Position numbers and translations under genes: made by a program. The notes under the pieces were generated by a model. That model worked only from the letters and a program-made list of their open reading frames with translations. It did not search any database and was not told the origin of the DNA. Positions 48,998-57,446 of a stretch of 64,000 nucleotides of DNA are shown here, piece after piece. The DNA comes from Oscillospiraceae bacterium (GTDB lineage: Bacteria > Bacillota > Clostridia > Oscillospirales > Ruminococcaceae): contig JAGBCL010000105.1 of assembly GCA_018110825.1 (NCBI GenBank), positions 124,001 to 188,000 on the forward strand, in the 5' to 3' direction. Position 1 is the stretch's first letter. The number at the start of each line of letters is the position of its first letter.

Positions 48998-50281
48998 TTA
49001 TTTTCTTGGAATCAAACTCTTTGCAAGCTGATTGATTTCAGCAAGAGGTCTGTGTGCAGGACATGCATAAGAGCAACAGCCGCAGTTCATACAAAGCATA
49101 ACCTTCAGCTTTTTAAGTTCCTCAACGTCCTTTGCGTTGTATGCCTTTTCAATCATAAGCGGCATAAGTCCGAACGGGCAGGTTCTTACGCATCGTCCGC
49201 ATCTGATACAAGCGGTAGTCTGCGGAAGTTCACCCTTGCGGAAGGCGAGGATTGCGTTAGTTGTTTTGGTAATGGGCTGTTCCGTGTCATAAAGGCACAT
49301 ACCCATCATAGGACCGCCATAAAGGATTTTCTTAGCGTCCTCAGCCTTGCCGTGGGCAAGAAGCTCGGAAACTCTTGTACCGATTGGCACAAAATAGTTA
49401 CCCTTGTTTTCGGTAACAGCATCGCCGTCAAAGGTAATTCTTCTCTTTACGAGAGGAATACCGTCCTGAGAGTAGCGGTAGATGTGGGAAACGGTTGAAA
49501 CGTTCATAACCATTACGCCCTGATGTGACGGAAGTTCACCCTCTGCAACAATTCTTCCCATTGCGGAATAAACGATAACCTTTTCCGCACCTTGAGGGTA
49601 CTCAGACGGAAGCGTAACAATATCAATTGAACCGATTTCAGCGGTTTTCTTCTGCATAAGTTCAATAGCGTCAGGCTTGTTGTTTTCGATACAGACCTTG
49701 CACATAGGAATTCCCATATATTTCTGAACAAGAAGTATACCCTCGATGATGTCGTTTGGATTTTCCATAATTTCACGGTAGTCGCTTGTTATGTACGGCT
49801 CACACTCAGCTGCGTTGATTACGAGAGTATCAACGGGAGTCTTTGCAGGGTCGTAGTTAAGCTTAACGTGAGTAGGGAAGCCTGCACCGCCGAGACCTGT
49901 CAGACCGCAGTCACGGACAGCGGCGATAAGGGACTGTCTGTCGTTTATTATTGGTGCACGCAGGTCGGGACATACTGTCTGGTTGCCGTCAGTTTCTATT
50001 ACAACAGCTTTGCACACCGAGCCGTTAGGGAGCAGGTAGTCGGTAACGTCGGTAACCTTACCCGAAACGGAAGAATGGATTGGTGCTGACATAAATGCAC
50101 CCGAGTCACCGATTTTCTGACCCACAGTAACCTCATCACCCTTTTTCACAAGGCTGTCGCAAGGTGCACCCATATGCTGTGACATAGGAATTATCACGCT
50201 TTTCGGTAGTGGGAAATCAACCGTTTCGCACTTCTTGGTACCCTTATTGTGAGCAAGGTGAATACCGTTAAGCTTGTTCAT
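48998..50281 (-). CDS. rnfC: Rnf complex subunit C (NADH-binding)
   Basis: A 427-residue peripheral subunit with a barrel-sandwich start ('MSQHMGAPCDSLVKKGDEV'), the nucleotide/FMN-binding region 'GLTGLGGAGFPTHVKL', and two 4Fe-4S motifs near the end ('CIRCGRCVRTCP', 'CMNCGCCSYACP'). It is the NAD+/NADH site of the complex. It is the first rnf gene, 30 bases after the Gx gene. Confidence 0.96.
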   Translation of the reverse strand: MNKLNGIHLAHNKGTKKCETVDFPLPKSVIIPMSQHMGAPCDSLVKKGDEVTVGQKIGDSGAFMSAPIHSSVSGKVTDVTDYLLPNGSVCKAVVIETDGNQTVCPDLRAPIINDRQSLIAAVRDCGLTGLGGAGFPTHVKLNYDPAKTPVDTLVINAAECEPYITSDYREIMENPNDIIEGILLVQKYMGIPMCKVCIENNKPDAIELMQKKTAEIGSIDIVTLPSEYPQGAEKVIVYSAMGRIVAEGELPSHQGVMVMNVSTVSHIYRYSQDGIPLVKRRITFDGDAVTENKGNYFVPIGTRVSELLAHGKAEDAKKILYGGPMMGMCLYDTEQPITKTTNAILAFRKGELPQTTACIRCGRCVRTCPFGLMPLMIEKAYNAKDVEELKKLKVMLCMNCGCCSYACPAHRPLAEINQLAKSLIPRK

Positions 50282-50311
50282 TTATAATAACCTTCCTTCT
50301 GAAATATATAT

Positions 50312-50836
50312 TTATGTTTGTTTTTTCAATACCCTTTCAATCTGCGGGAAAACCGCTTTCAGCACAATGCCCGTGCAGACGCCTGCCGCAATTGAGCTGA
50401 CCGCAAGTATAGGAGCGTATGCGAAAATTGCTCCCGTGCCCAGTATGACCCGTGCCGCAAGAAGCTGACCGAGAGTATGGGCAATTGAACCGAGTACGCT
50501 TATCAATATGTATGTTGCGTTTGTCTTTCGGAATAGCAAAGCTGTTACCCCAAAGGCAAGTGTGACGCCGCAAAGGGACAGCAGACCTGCGGAAAAGCCT
50601 CTTGTCAGAAAGACAAAAGCCGCTTTCAATATAACCAGCAACGCCGCCGAGGGGAGGTTTATGCTGAGGATTGCCGCCATAATTACTATGTTTGCAAGCC
50701 CCACCCTCATTCCCGCGGGCAAAGCCGCCGACAAAATGCTTTCTATAAGGTTCAGCGCCGCAGTTGCCGCAAAAAGCATACCCATCACCGCAACGTATCT
50801 TGCCGCCGAAACCTTTTCAGGTTTTATTCCAATCAT
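50312..50836 (-). CDS. Gx-family membrane protein (Hpre_diP_synt_I)
   Basis: A 174-residue membrane protein with five to six helices and 'LPAGMRVGLANIVIMAAI', 'FLTRGFSAGLLSLCGVTLAFG' and 'LGSIAHTLGQLLAAR', matching the Gx transporter family once labelled heptaprenyl diphosphate synthase component I. In Firmicutes it is regularly found with NusG-II and ApbE beside rnf genes, probably in extracytoplasmic flavinylation. ATG and the upstream stop overlap (ATGA). Confidence 0.88.
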   Translation of the reverse strand: MIGIKPEKVSAARYVAVMGMLFAATAALNLIESILSAALPAGMRVGLANIVIMAAILSINLPSAALLVILKAAFVFLTRGFSAGLLSLCGVTLAFGVTALLFRKTNATYILISVLGSIAHTLGQLLAARVILGTGAIFAYAPILAVSSIAAGVCTGIVLKAVFPQIERVLKKQT

Positions 50837-51213
50837 TTCAGTACCACGTCTAAATCGCTCTGTTCTTTGCTTTCGATTGTTATCGCCGCCTTGTTCGGCA
50901 CGCAGACTATTACCTCACCGCTTCGGGAGATTGAGCCTGTACGCATACAGGTGTGGTCGCCGCAGTTGCTTTTGGTAACAGAGATTGCTCCGTCTGCAAC
51001 GGTAAAAACCATTCCCTCGAATTCGGGGAAAGTGTAGTCGCCGTCTTTGTTCAGTTCAAGCCGTGCAGCTACCACATCGCCGCATTTTATAACCGCATAT
51101 CCGCCGTCATCCGCAAGTTTCGGGATAAAAGCACAAGCCAGAGCAAAAATTATTATCAATACCATTATAATAGTATCACGCTTATTTATGACTTTTCTTT
51201 CTTTATTTTCCAT
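50833..51213 (-). CDS. NusG domain II-containing membrane-anchored protein
   Basis: A 126-residue protein from the ATG at 51213, which lies inside the last codons of apbE. One N-terminal membrane helix (about 12-30) is followed by a small beta-rich domain with 'SNCGDHTCMRTGSISRSGEVIVCVPNKAAI', the NusG domain II pattern with its conserved cysteines. These proteins accompany ApbE and Gx; the precise role is unknown. Confidence 0.87.
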   Translation of the reverse strand: MENKERKVINKRDTIIMVLIIIFALACAFIPKLADDGGYAVIKCGDVVAARLELNKDGDYTFPEFEGMVFTVADGAISVTKSNCGDHTCMRTGSISRSGEVIVCVPNKAAITIESKEQSDLDVVLK

Positions 51214-52168
51214 AGCTGTAACCGCTATCCTTATCAAGAGTAAATCCGCCGCAGTCTGTGTAGACTATGCCGTTCACGTCAGCGGCAACAAGTTCAAATT
51301 CCTCGTAAGCAAGCCACTTGCCAAGTTCATCTGTACCCTGAATGTAAATCAGCGTCGAAAGGAAGTCGGACATTATTCCGCCGTCCTCGGTATCCGCAGG
51401 AATTATCACCGTAACCGAAGTCAGGTCGGTTTCAACGGGATATCCCGTTTCCATATCAAGAATGTGGCTGTAACGCTTGCCGTCAGCTTCAAAAAATCTT
51501 TCGTAGCCGCCGCTTGTTGAAATAAATGCTGCATCGGTTTCGATTATTCCGAGATAGCCTTCCGCATTGTCAGGATTTGTTACCCCTGCACGGAATTCCC
51601 CGTTTGGTTTTGCACCATAAAGAAGTGTTGACGAGCCAAGAGAAACTGTTGCGTAATCCGTGTCGGTTGTTGCAAGAAGCTCATAAGCCTTGTCGCAGGC
51701 GTACCCTTTTGCAACAGCACCGAAATCCAACTTTGTTGTTTCGGTAAAGCTGTCATTCTGCGGAATCTTTTTCAGCAATTCAGCAATCTCATTTTCCGTC
51801 GGCACTTTCGGAGCATCCGTCGAAATACCCCACAAGGCGGTCAGTTCACCACAGGCAATGTTTATTCCTTTGCCGTATTTGTCCGTAAGTGCACGGCTTT
51901 TGGCAATGCAGTCCGAATAAGCTTGATTATCGGGAAGCTGAACTGCGGGTGTGTTGTAGCAAAGTGAAAGGGAAGTGTCAAGTTTGGAAAAAATCCGGTT
52001 AAGCCCGCTGATTGTCTCGTCAGGTTTATTGCCGCAGATAAGTGTATGAGTGTAGGTGTCAAAAATAAAGTCGGAATTTTCGGCAAATCCGCTGCTTACA
52101 CCGCAGGAAGCAAGCGTTGCAACAATTAATGCTGCCGCAGTAATCTTTTGAAAACGGGATTCTGCCAT
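51203..52168 (-). CDS. apbE: FAD:protein FMN transferase (lipoprotein)
   Basis: The ATG at 52168 lies 8 bases after AAGGAAG and gives 321 residues. A lipoprotein signal ends 'ATLASCGVSS', with the cysteine to be lipidated. The catalytic domain shows 'LDFGAVAKGYACDKA', 'VSLGSSTLLYG', 'AFISTSGGYERFF', 'YSHILDMETGYPV' and 'ADTEDGGIMSDFLST'. The enzyme moves FMN from FAD to a threonine in the TGAT motifs of RnfG and RnfD, both encoded downstream. The aspartate/alanine metal site motif is 'TAxxADxxST'-like but reads DGGIMSDFLST. Confidence 0.93.
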   Translation of the reverse strand: MAESRFQKITAAALIVATLASCGVSSGFAENSDFIFDTYTHTLICGNKPDETISGLNRIFSKLDTSLSLCYNTPAVQLPDNQAYSDCIAKSRALTDKYGKGINIACGELTALWGISTDAPKVPTENEIAELLKKIPQNDSFTETTKLDFGAVAKGYACDKAYELLATTDTDYATVSLGSSTLLYGAKPNGEFRAGVTNPDNAEGYLGIIETDAAFISTSGGYERFFEADGKRYSHILDMETGYPVETDLTSVTVIIPADTEDGGIMSDFLSTLIYIQGTDELGKWLAYEEFELVAADVNGIVYTDCGGFTLDKDSGYSYGK

Positions 52169-52202
52169 AGGGAACACTTCCTTGATTTTATCATTCATAT
52201 TC

Positions 52203-52231
52203 ATTTTACAGTAATTAGTCAATTTAGTCAA
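52203..52231 (-). promoter_or_regulatory. Sigma-A promoter of the apbE-rnf operon
   Basis: Minus-strand TTGACT (52231-52226), 17 bases, TAAAAT (52208-52203), about 35 bases before the apbE start codon. Confidence 0.8.
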
Positions 52232-52382
52232 TACAACGTTAAATTAATAACATTAAACCGTCATTTTGACAAAAATATTTCTTCTGAATTGTGTATCAGA
52301 GCAACTAAAATATACTAAGAGTATAAAACTCAAAAGTTATAATCCTCACAAAAATTTTTCAGCTTTTTTCAGAAAAAAATAT

Positions 52383-52409
52383 TAAAGTTTTTTGGACCTT
52401 TGCCGATAA
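52383..52409 (+). promoter_or_regulatory. Sigma-28 promoter of the flagellar operon
   Basis: TAAAGTTT, 11 bases, GCCGATAA: a full match to the motility-sigma consensus. It lies 75 bases before flgM. Confidence 0.93.
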
Positions 52410-52483
52410 AACTATTAGAGGGATTTTATCGCTGTGACTACGTCTGTACGCCAATGCAGACATGAAAGGACGGGATTGTTTTT

Positions 52484-52765
52484 ATGGAAATTAAGAATTA
52501 CAGGTCAGCAGTAACTGCGTATGTTAAGAACACATACGAACCCGCAAAGAAAAAATGCACTTCTTCAGCAGTGAAAAACACAGATAAAGCTGAATTTTCC
52601 GCAGCTTCCGGAGCAGGTGCTCTGGCAAATGCAAAGATTGCCGCCAAGCAGTCTGTTGAGAGCTTTGCTTCTCCGGAAAGAATTGCCGCACTCAAGTCAA
52701 TGATTGCTGATGGTTCATATGACATCTCTGCAGATGATGTTGCGGCTTCAATATTTGAAGGTTAA
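52484..52765 (+). CDS. flgM: Anti-sigma-28 factor
   Basis: A 93-residue, mostly unstructured protein whose C-terminal third 'SPERIAALKSMIADGSYDISADDVAASIFEG' in part is the FlgM sigma-binding helix region. FlgM holds the motility sigma factor until the hook is finished and is then exported. It is the first gene after the sigma-28 promoter, so it limits its own expression. AAAGGAC precedes the ATG. Confidence 0.88.
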   Translation: MEIKNYRSAVTAYVKNTYEPAKKKCTSSAVKNTDKAEFSAASGAGALANAKIAAKQSVESFASPERIAALKSMIADGSYDISADDVAASIFEG

Positions 52766-52829
52766 AAGGGATATGAATGTATTATACAAAATGTATATTT
52801 TTGTATAATTATACGAAAGGAAAAACATT

Positions 52830-53282
52830 ATGCCCGATTACAACAAAATAATAGCTTTTTTTGATGAATATATTGCTCACTACAGAGAGTTCCTGCAGTT
52901 TGAGTATCTGAAGCTGGATATGATAAATCATAATCAGATAGAAAAGCTCAGTTCGTCACTCTCCAAGGAACAGGCACTTATTATGAAAACCAATGCCTAT
53001 GAAACAAAGCGCGTTAAAGTCCTTGAAGGTACTACCGGAACCAATTTTGCTGAAATTGCCGAAAATGCACCTGAGGAATTCAAGGGCAGACTTGCTGAAC
53101 AGCATAAGGAATTGTCGGCAATTATCTTCAGAATCAAAGAGCTTAACGATACAGCTAACGTTACTGTTACAGAACGACTGAAAAAAATTCAGAGAAGAAC
53201 CGCAGAGCTTGACGTGTACGACGGCAAGGGTACTGTAAAGCGTGAGCACGCTTCCAGGCTTGCGATCTCCAAAAATGTATGA
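52830..53282 (+). CDS. flgN: Flagellar export chaperone FlgN
   Basis: A 150-residue all-helical protein with long heptad stretches ('IIFRIKELNDTANVTVTERLKKI' in part). Size, charge and position directly before flgK identify FlgN, the chaperone for the hook-filament junction proteins FlgK and FlgL. The last residues 'RLAISKNV' show no unusual feature. GAAAGG precedes the ATG. Confidence 0.8.
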   Translation: MPDYNKIIAFFDEYIAHYREFLQFEYLKLDMINHNQIEKLSSSLSKEQALIMKTNAYETKRVKVLEGTTGTNFAEIAENAPEEFKGRLAEQHKELSAIIFRIKELNDTANVTVTERLKKIQRRTAELDVYDGKGTVKREHASRLAISKNV

Positions 53283-53298
53283 GAAAGGATTGATATAA

Positions 53299-54993
53299 AT
53301 GGCATCAAGCTTTTTAGGCCTTTATGTTCAGCGTGAAGCGCTCCTTATATCCCAGAAGGCGCTGGATATCACAGGTAACAATATTTCAAATATCAATACA
53401 CCGGGCTACACAAGACAGAGAGTTGATATCTGTTCAGTAGCAAATGTAAAGGGTTCTCTCGGATATAACACTTCCATCACTCTCGCAGGTAAAGGCTCCG
53501 AGGCAGTGGGTGTTGCACAGATCCGTGACAGACTCCTGGATACAAAGGTAAGAAACTACAGCGGTGACCTTTGCAATGTCGGCACAAAGATGTCAGCACT
53601 TTCTGACGTTGAGGACGTTTTTGATGCTATCGAAACCGATGAACTCGGAGCAAGCTTTGCTGCAATTGTTAATCAGTTCAAGGAATCCCTTCAGAGCTTC
53701 TCCGTAGACAATGCGGACAGAGTTGAAATGGCAAACATTGCCATAAACAATGCTGAAAGCCTTGTGCAGGCTATCGTAAACTATGACTCCAAGCTTACTG
53801 ATATTTCAGAACAGGTGCTTGGCGATACTCAGGCTACAGTTGACAGAGCAAATGCTATTTTTGCTGAAATGGGAAGCCTCAACAAGCAGATTAAGGACGC
53901 TTACATTTCTATGGGTTATATCGAAAGTGACGAAGGTAACTACCACGTTATGAACGATTACGGCCCTCTCGAACTGAAGGACCAGTTCCACAGCCTCCTT
54001 GATGAGCTTTCACAGTACGGCAATATGCACGTAAAGGAAGAAAATGACGGTACATTTACTGTTGAATTCGCAAATCAGCTTGTTGTTTCAAATGACAAGT
54101 ATGCTCAGATGGCTATCACTATGGAAAATCCGAAGCCAACAGAGCTCGGCTATGAAATTACTCAGGTTCAGTACGATGCTGACGGCGAGATTGTCGGCGG
54201 CCTTTACAACAAGGACGAATGGTACGATATGAACGTCAAGTTCGGCACAGGCGGAGATGAACAGATTCTTGTAAGAAGCGGCAATGCAGGTGCTACAGTT
54301 GATATCACAGGCAAGAACGCCAAGGATGCATACATCCTTGATACAGGTTCCCTCAGAGGCAGCCTCGATGTTTATAACGGCAGAGGCATTTTTGCAGAAG
54401 GCGCTGAGCCTAATGCTTATCAGGGTATTGAATACTACCGTGATATGCTCAATTCCTTTGCAAGAACAATGACAAACGAAATGAACAAGATCTTTGACGG
54501 TTACGGAAAGGTCTTCACATATGAAAATCCTGATGGAGTTTCCGATTTCAGAACAGCTGCTGAAAACTTCAGAGTTGCTGATGACTGGAAGGATTACCCT
54601 GAGCTTATTTCCAACCCGACAAAGGCAAATGAATTTGCTGAACTGGACAACACCTATATCCAGAAAATGCTCGGTGTTCTCAATACTCCTCAGGAGTACG
54701 GCAACGGTAATGTAAGCGACCCTCAGGAATTTACTCCTGAAAAGTTTGTTGCTCATATCTGTGACAATCTCGGTTCACAGGTTGAATACGAAACAGGTGT
54801 ATACGAGGCAACGGACATCATGCTTACAAGCGTTGAAACCGCAAGAAGTGAAGTTATGGACGTAAGCATGGGCGAAGAGGGTATCAATATGATGAACTAT
54901 CAGAAATGGTACAATGCTATTTCCCGTATGATTACAACCCTCGACGAAGCACTTGATAAGCTTATCAACGGCACAGGACGTGTTGGTCTGTAA
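53299..54993 (+). CDS. flgK: Flagellar hook-associated protein 1
   Basis: A 564-residue axial protein of the hook-filament junction. The N-terminal D0 region 'QKALDITGNNISNINTPGYTRQRV' and the C-terminal 'GEEGINMMNYQKWYNAISRMI' are the paired coiled-coil ends typical of flagellar axial proteins. The middle is variable and of ordinary length. It is exported by the flagellar type III system with the help of FlgN. Confidence 0.95.
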   Translation: MASSFLGLYVQREALLISQKALDITGNNISNINTPGYTRQRVDICSVANVKGSLGYNTSITLAGKGSEAVGVAQIRDRLLDTKVRNYSGDLCNVGTKMSALSDVEDVFDAIETDELGASFAAIVNQFKESLQSFSVDNADRVEMANIAINNAESLVQAIVNYDSKLTDISEQVLGDTQATVDRANAIFAEMGSLNKQIKDAYISMGYIESDEGNYHVMNDYGPLELKDQFHSLLDELSQYGNMHVKEENDGTFTVEFANQLVVSNDKYAQMAITMENPKPTELGYEITQVQYDADGEIVGGLYNKDEWYDMNVKFGTGGDEQILVRSGNAGATVDITGKNAKDAYILDTGSLRGSLDVYNGRGIFAEGAEPNAYQGIEYYRDMLNSFARTMTNEMNKIFDGYGKVFTYENPDGVSDFRTAAENFRVADDWKDYPELISNPTKANEFAELDNTYIQKMLGVLNTPQEYGNGNVSDPQEFTPEKFVAHICDNLGSQVEYETGVYEATDIMLTSVETARSEVMDVSMGEEGINMMNYQKWYNAISRMITTLDEALDKLINGTGRVGL

Positions 54994-55020
54994 GATTGAA
55001 GTAAGAAAGGATTGAATCCC

Positions 55021-56061
55021 ATGAGAGTTACTAATAATATTACTACAGGGCAGTTTCTGAGAAACAACAGAAGAACTCTTACTTCAATGCTCAGAAGCCA
55101 GAACAGAATTACCACACAGCGTAAGTTCAACAGAGTTTCTGAGGACTCTGTAAACGGAAGCAAGGCAATGACAATCCGCCGTCAGCTTCGTGACCTTGAT
55201 ATCTATGAGGATAACCTCAATACATCAAAGGAACTTTTTGCTGCTGCTGAATCAAACCTTTACACAATCGCTCATGATGTTTACATCAGCATGGAAGAAA
55301 AGCTTGTTATGGCGGTAAACGGAACATATGACGACTTTGACCTTGACATTATTGCAACAGAAATGGAACAGCTTGCTGACCATATGGTTAACACAATGAA
55401 TATCGATTTTGCTGAAAGACAGCTTTTCGGCGGCACAAGCAACGGCAAGACTCCTTTTGAAACAGTTAAAGAAGCAGTTCTCGATGAGAACGGAAATCCT
55501 GTTCTTAACGAGGATGGAAACACTGTTATGAAAACATATGTAACATATAACGGTGTCAAGGTTAATGATTCAAATGACCCGAGCACATTCCCAGGCTCAA
55601 ATCCGATTTATGTTGATATCGGTCTCGGTATCAGATATAACGAAAATTATGAGGTTGACGGTCAGACAGCTCTTGATATTTCCCTCAATGGTGCGGAAAT
55701 TCTCGGCTGCGGTATGGACGGCGATTACAGCCAGAACCTTATCCAGCTTTGTTATGACGCTGCTGAGGCACTGAGACAAAATGACAGAGCAACAGTAAAC
55801 GCTATCATTGACCGTGCAAATACAGCAAACAACCACATCCTCACTCAGATTGCAAAGCTCGGAACAAAGCAGAACAGCATTGATTTCCAGCTCAGCAAGA
55901 CAGAGGAATACAGATTCAACCTCAAGGAAAGACAGAATCTTGTTGAAGGCACAAATATGGAAGAGGAAATCATCAATTACGAGGCAGTTATGGCGGCTTA
56001 TGACGCTTCCCTCCAGATTGGCGCACAGCTTCTTCCAAAGAGTATTTTCGATTTTGTATAA
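55021..56061 (+). CDS. flgL: Flagellar hook-associated protein 3
   Basis: Start at ATG 55021, 9 bases after AAAGGA (a TTG at 55012 is too close), giving 346 residues. N-terminal 'MRVTNNITTGQFLRNNRRTL' and the C-terminal helical end 'EEIINYEAVMAAYDASLQIG' are homologous to flagellin ends. 'FAERQLFGGTSNGKTPF' is the conserved FlgL segment. FlgL joins FlgK to the filament. Confidence 0.93.
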   Translation: MRVTNNITTGQFLRNNRRTLTSMLRSQNRITTQRKFNRVSEDSVNGSKAMTIRRQLRDLDIYEDNLNTSKELFAAAESNLYTIAHDVYISMEEKLVMAVNGTYDDFDLDIIATEMEQLADHMVNTMNIDFAERQLFGGTSNGKTPFETVKEAVLDENGNPVLNEDGNTVMKTYVTYNGVKVNDSNDPSTFPGSNPIYVDIGLGIRYNENYEVDGQTALDISLNGAEILGCGMDGDYSQNLIQLCYDAAEALRQNDRATVNAIIDRANTANNHILTQIAKLGTKQNSIDFQLSKTEEYRFNLKERQNLVEGTNMEEEIINYEAVMAAYDASLQIGAQLLPKSIFDFV

Positions 56062-56139
56062 TCGGAGTACGATATTGATAAAGGATTAAAATTTTTATAA
56101 AGGGCGGCAGGGATCGCTGCCCGGGAAGGCGGTAATAAT

Positions 56140-56724
56140 ATGGAGCAATTGTTAAGTATCAAGCATGTTCCTATAAAGGTTGAGGTAAATGTTCAGAGAG
56201 CAGAGTACAGACCTGTTGAAAACAACACCAGTGCACCATCCGTACAGGTTTCCGCAAAGCAGGGAGGCGGTTTAAGGGTTCAGGCTAACCCTTACAGAGT
56301 TGATCTTTCTGAAAGCAGAAATTATGACTCTTATGTTCCGTCAGCAAACAGTGCAGAGAGCTTTTCTCTCACATATGAGGCTATTGCAAAGATTGCTGAC
56401 GGCGGTGCAGTACAGGGTGCTGACAACACTCAGTTTGCTGCACAGAAATCCAGAAGCATTGAGGCAGTTCTTCAGTCCCTTCCAAAGGGCAAGAATAACG
56501 CTGTAAGTTATTCGGACGGAACACTCAGCATTAATTATCAGATGCCAAGCACTCAGCAGGCAGATATCGTTGCTGATATGGCAGGCTTTGAATTTGTTCC
56601 CGGCAGCATTGAGTTTGTTGTAACTCAGATGCCTGAAATTGATATTGAATATCTCGGCGATCCGATTTACTTCCCAAGAAGCGCCGACCCTAACTACGAA
56701 GCTCCGCTTGATGTAAAGGCGTAA
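56140..56724 (+). CDS. DUF6470 (YviE-like) flagellar-cluster protein
   Basis: A 194-residue soluble protein without signal peptide, placed between flgL and fliW as YviE is in Bacillus subtilis. It begins 'MEQLLSIKHVPIKVEVNVQRAEY' in part and ends 'EIDIEYLGDPIYFPRSADPNYEAPLDVKA' in part, the pattern of the family. The function is not established. An inverted-repeat leader GGGCGGCAGGGATCGCTGCCCGG (paired ends CGGCAG/CTGCC) precedes it. Confidence 0.8.
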   Translation: MEQLLSIKHVPIKVEVNVQRAEYRPVENNTSAPSVQVSAKQGGGLRVQANPYRVDLSESRNYDSYVPSANSAESFSLTYEAIAKIADGGAVQGADNTQFAAQKSRSIEAVLQSLPKGKNNAVSYSDGTLSINYQMPSTQQADIVADMAGFEFVPGSIEFVVTQMPEIDIEYLGDPIYFPRSADPNYEAPLDVKA

Positions 56725-56755
56725 TCCGCAGTAAACGGGCAGAAAGGAAACAATT

Positions 56756-57190
56756 ATGACTATTAAAACAAGAGACTTCGGTGAACAGATTATCTCCGAG
56801 GAGAAGATTATTACATTTCCTCACGGAATTTTCGCTTTTGAAGATGAACACCGTTTTATAATGTTCTCACCTTTAGGCGATGACAAATATCCTGCATGGC
56901 TTCAGAGCGTTGACAACGAGAACCTTTGCTTTATAGTATATGAGCCGGGGCAGATTGTTGAAAATTACGCAGTAACAGCTGATGCTGAAAGTCTTGCTGC
57001 GGTTGAACTGAGCGAAAATGATGTTCCGCAGTATCTTGTATTGGCAGTTGTCCCTGAGGAGTATAAGGACACAACTGTAAACCTTAAAAGCCCGATTATG
57101 ATTAATACGGAGAAAATGCTCGCGGTTCAGACTATTGCCGCAGAAAATTATCCTATAAAATTCCCTATCTTTAAAAAGGAGGGAGAATAA
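56756..57190 (+). CDS. fliW: Flagellar assembly factor FliW
   Basis: A 144-residue protein with 'FPHGIFAFEDEHRF', 'ENLCFIVYEP' and 'NLKSPIMINTEKMLAVQTI', all conserved in FliW. FliW binds CsrA and blocks its repression of flagellin translation, and is itself displaced by flagellin. It ends in TAATG shared with the csrA start. Confidence 0.94.
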   Translation: MTIKTRDFGEQIISEEKIITFPHGIFAFEDEHRFIMFSPLGDDKYPAWLQSVDNENLCFIVYEPGQIVENYAVTADAESLAAVELSENDVPQYLVLAVVPEEYKDTTVNLKSPIMINTEKMLAVQTIAAENYPIKFPIFKKEGE

Positions 57191-57420
57191 TGCTGGTCAT
57201 AACCCGTAAAAACAACGAGGGTCTCCGCATCGGTGAAAATATTACCGTTACTGTTGTTGAAACTTCAAGAGACAGGGTTAAAATCGGTATAGATGCTCCC
57301 TCAAATGTAAGAATTATCCGAAACGAGCTTTTTGATACGGAAAGATTTAATATCCAGGCGGCTGTTCATAAACCTGCTGCTGACCTGCTTTCATTGCTCC
57401 GCAGTCAGCAGGATATCTGA
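57190..57420 (+). CDS. csrA: Carbon storage regulator CsrA
   Basis: A 76-residue RNA-binding repressor: 'MLVITRKNNEGLRIGENITV' and 'VKIGIDAPSNVRIIRNEL' form its beta-strand dimer core. The GGA-type ribosome binding site of flagellin messages is its usual target. It overlaps fliW by one base, so the partner-switch pair is made in fixed ratio. The tail after residue 60 is a short extension. Confidence 0.95.
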   Translation: MLVITRKNNEGLRIGENITVTVVETSRDRVKIGIDAPSNVRIIRNELFDTERFNIQAAVHKPAADLLSLLRSQQDI

Positions 57421-57446
57421 AAATAAAATGAAAGGGCGGTAATGTT

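Larger units (their letters stand above)
52169..52483. promoter_or_regulatory. Divergent promoter region between the apbE-rnf and flagellar operons
   Basis: These 315 bases carry the sigma-A promoter of the apbE-rnf operon and the sigma-28 promoter of the flagellar operon. The rest is A+T-rich with no clear structure. Confidence 0.7.
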
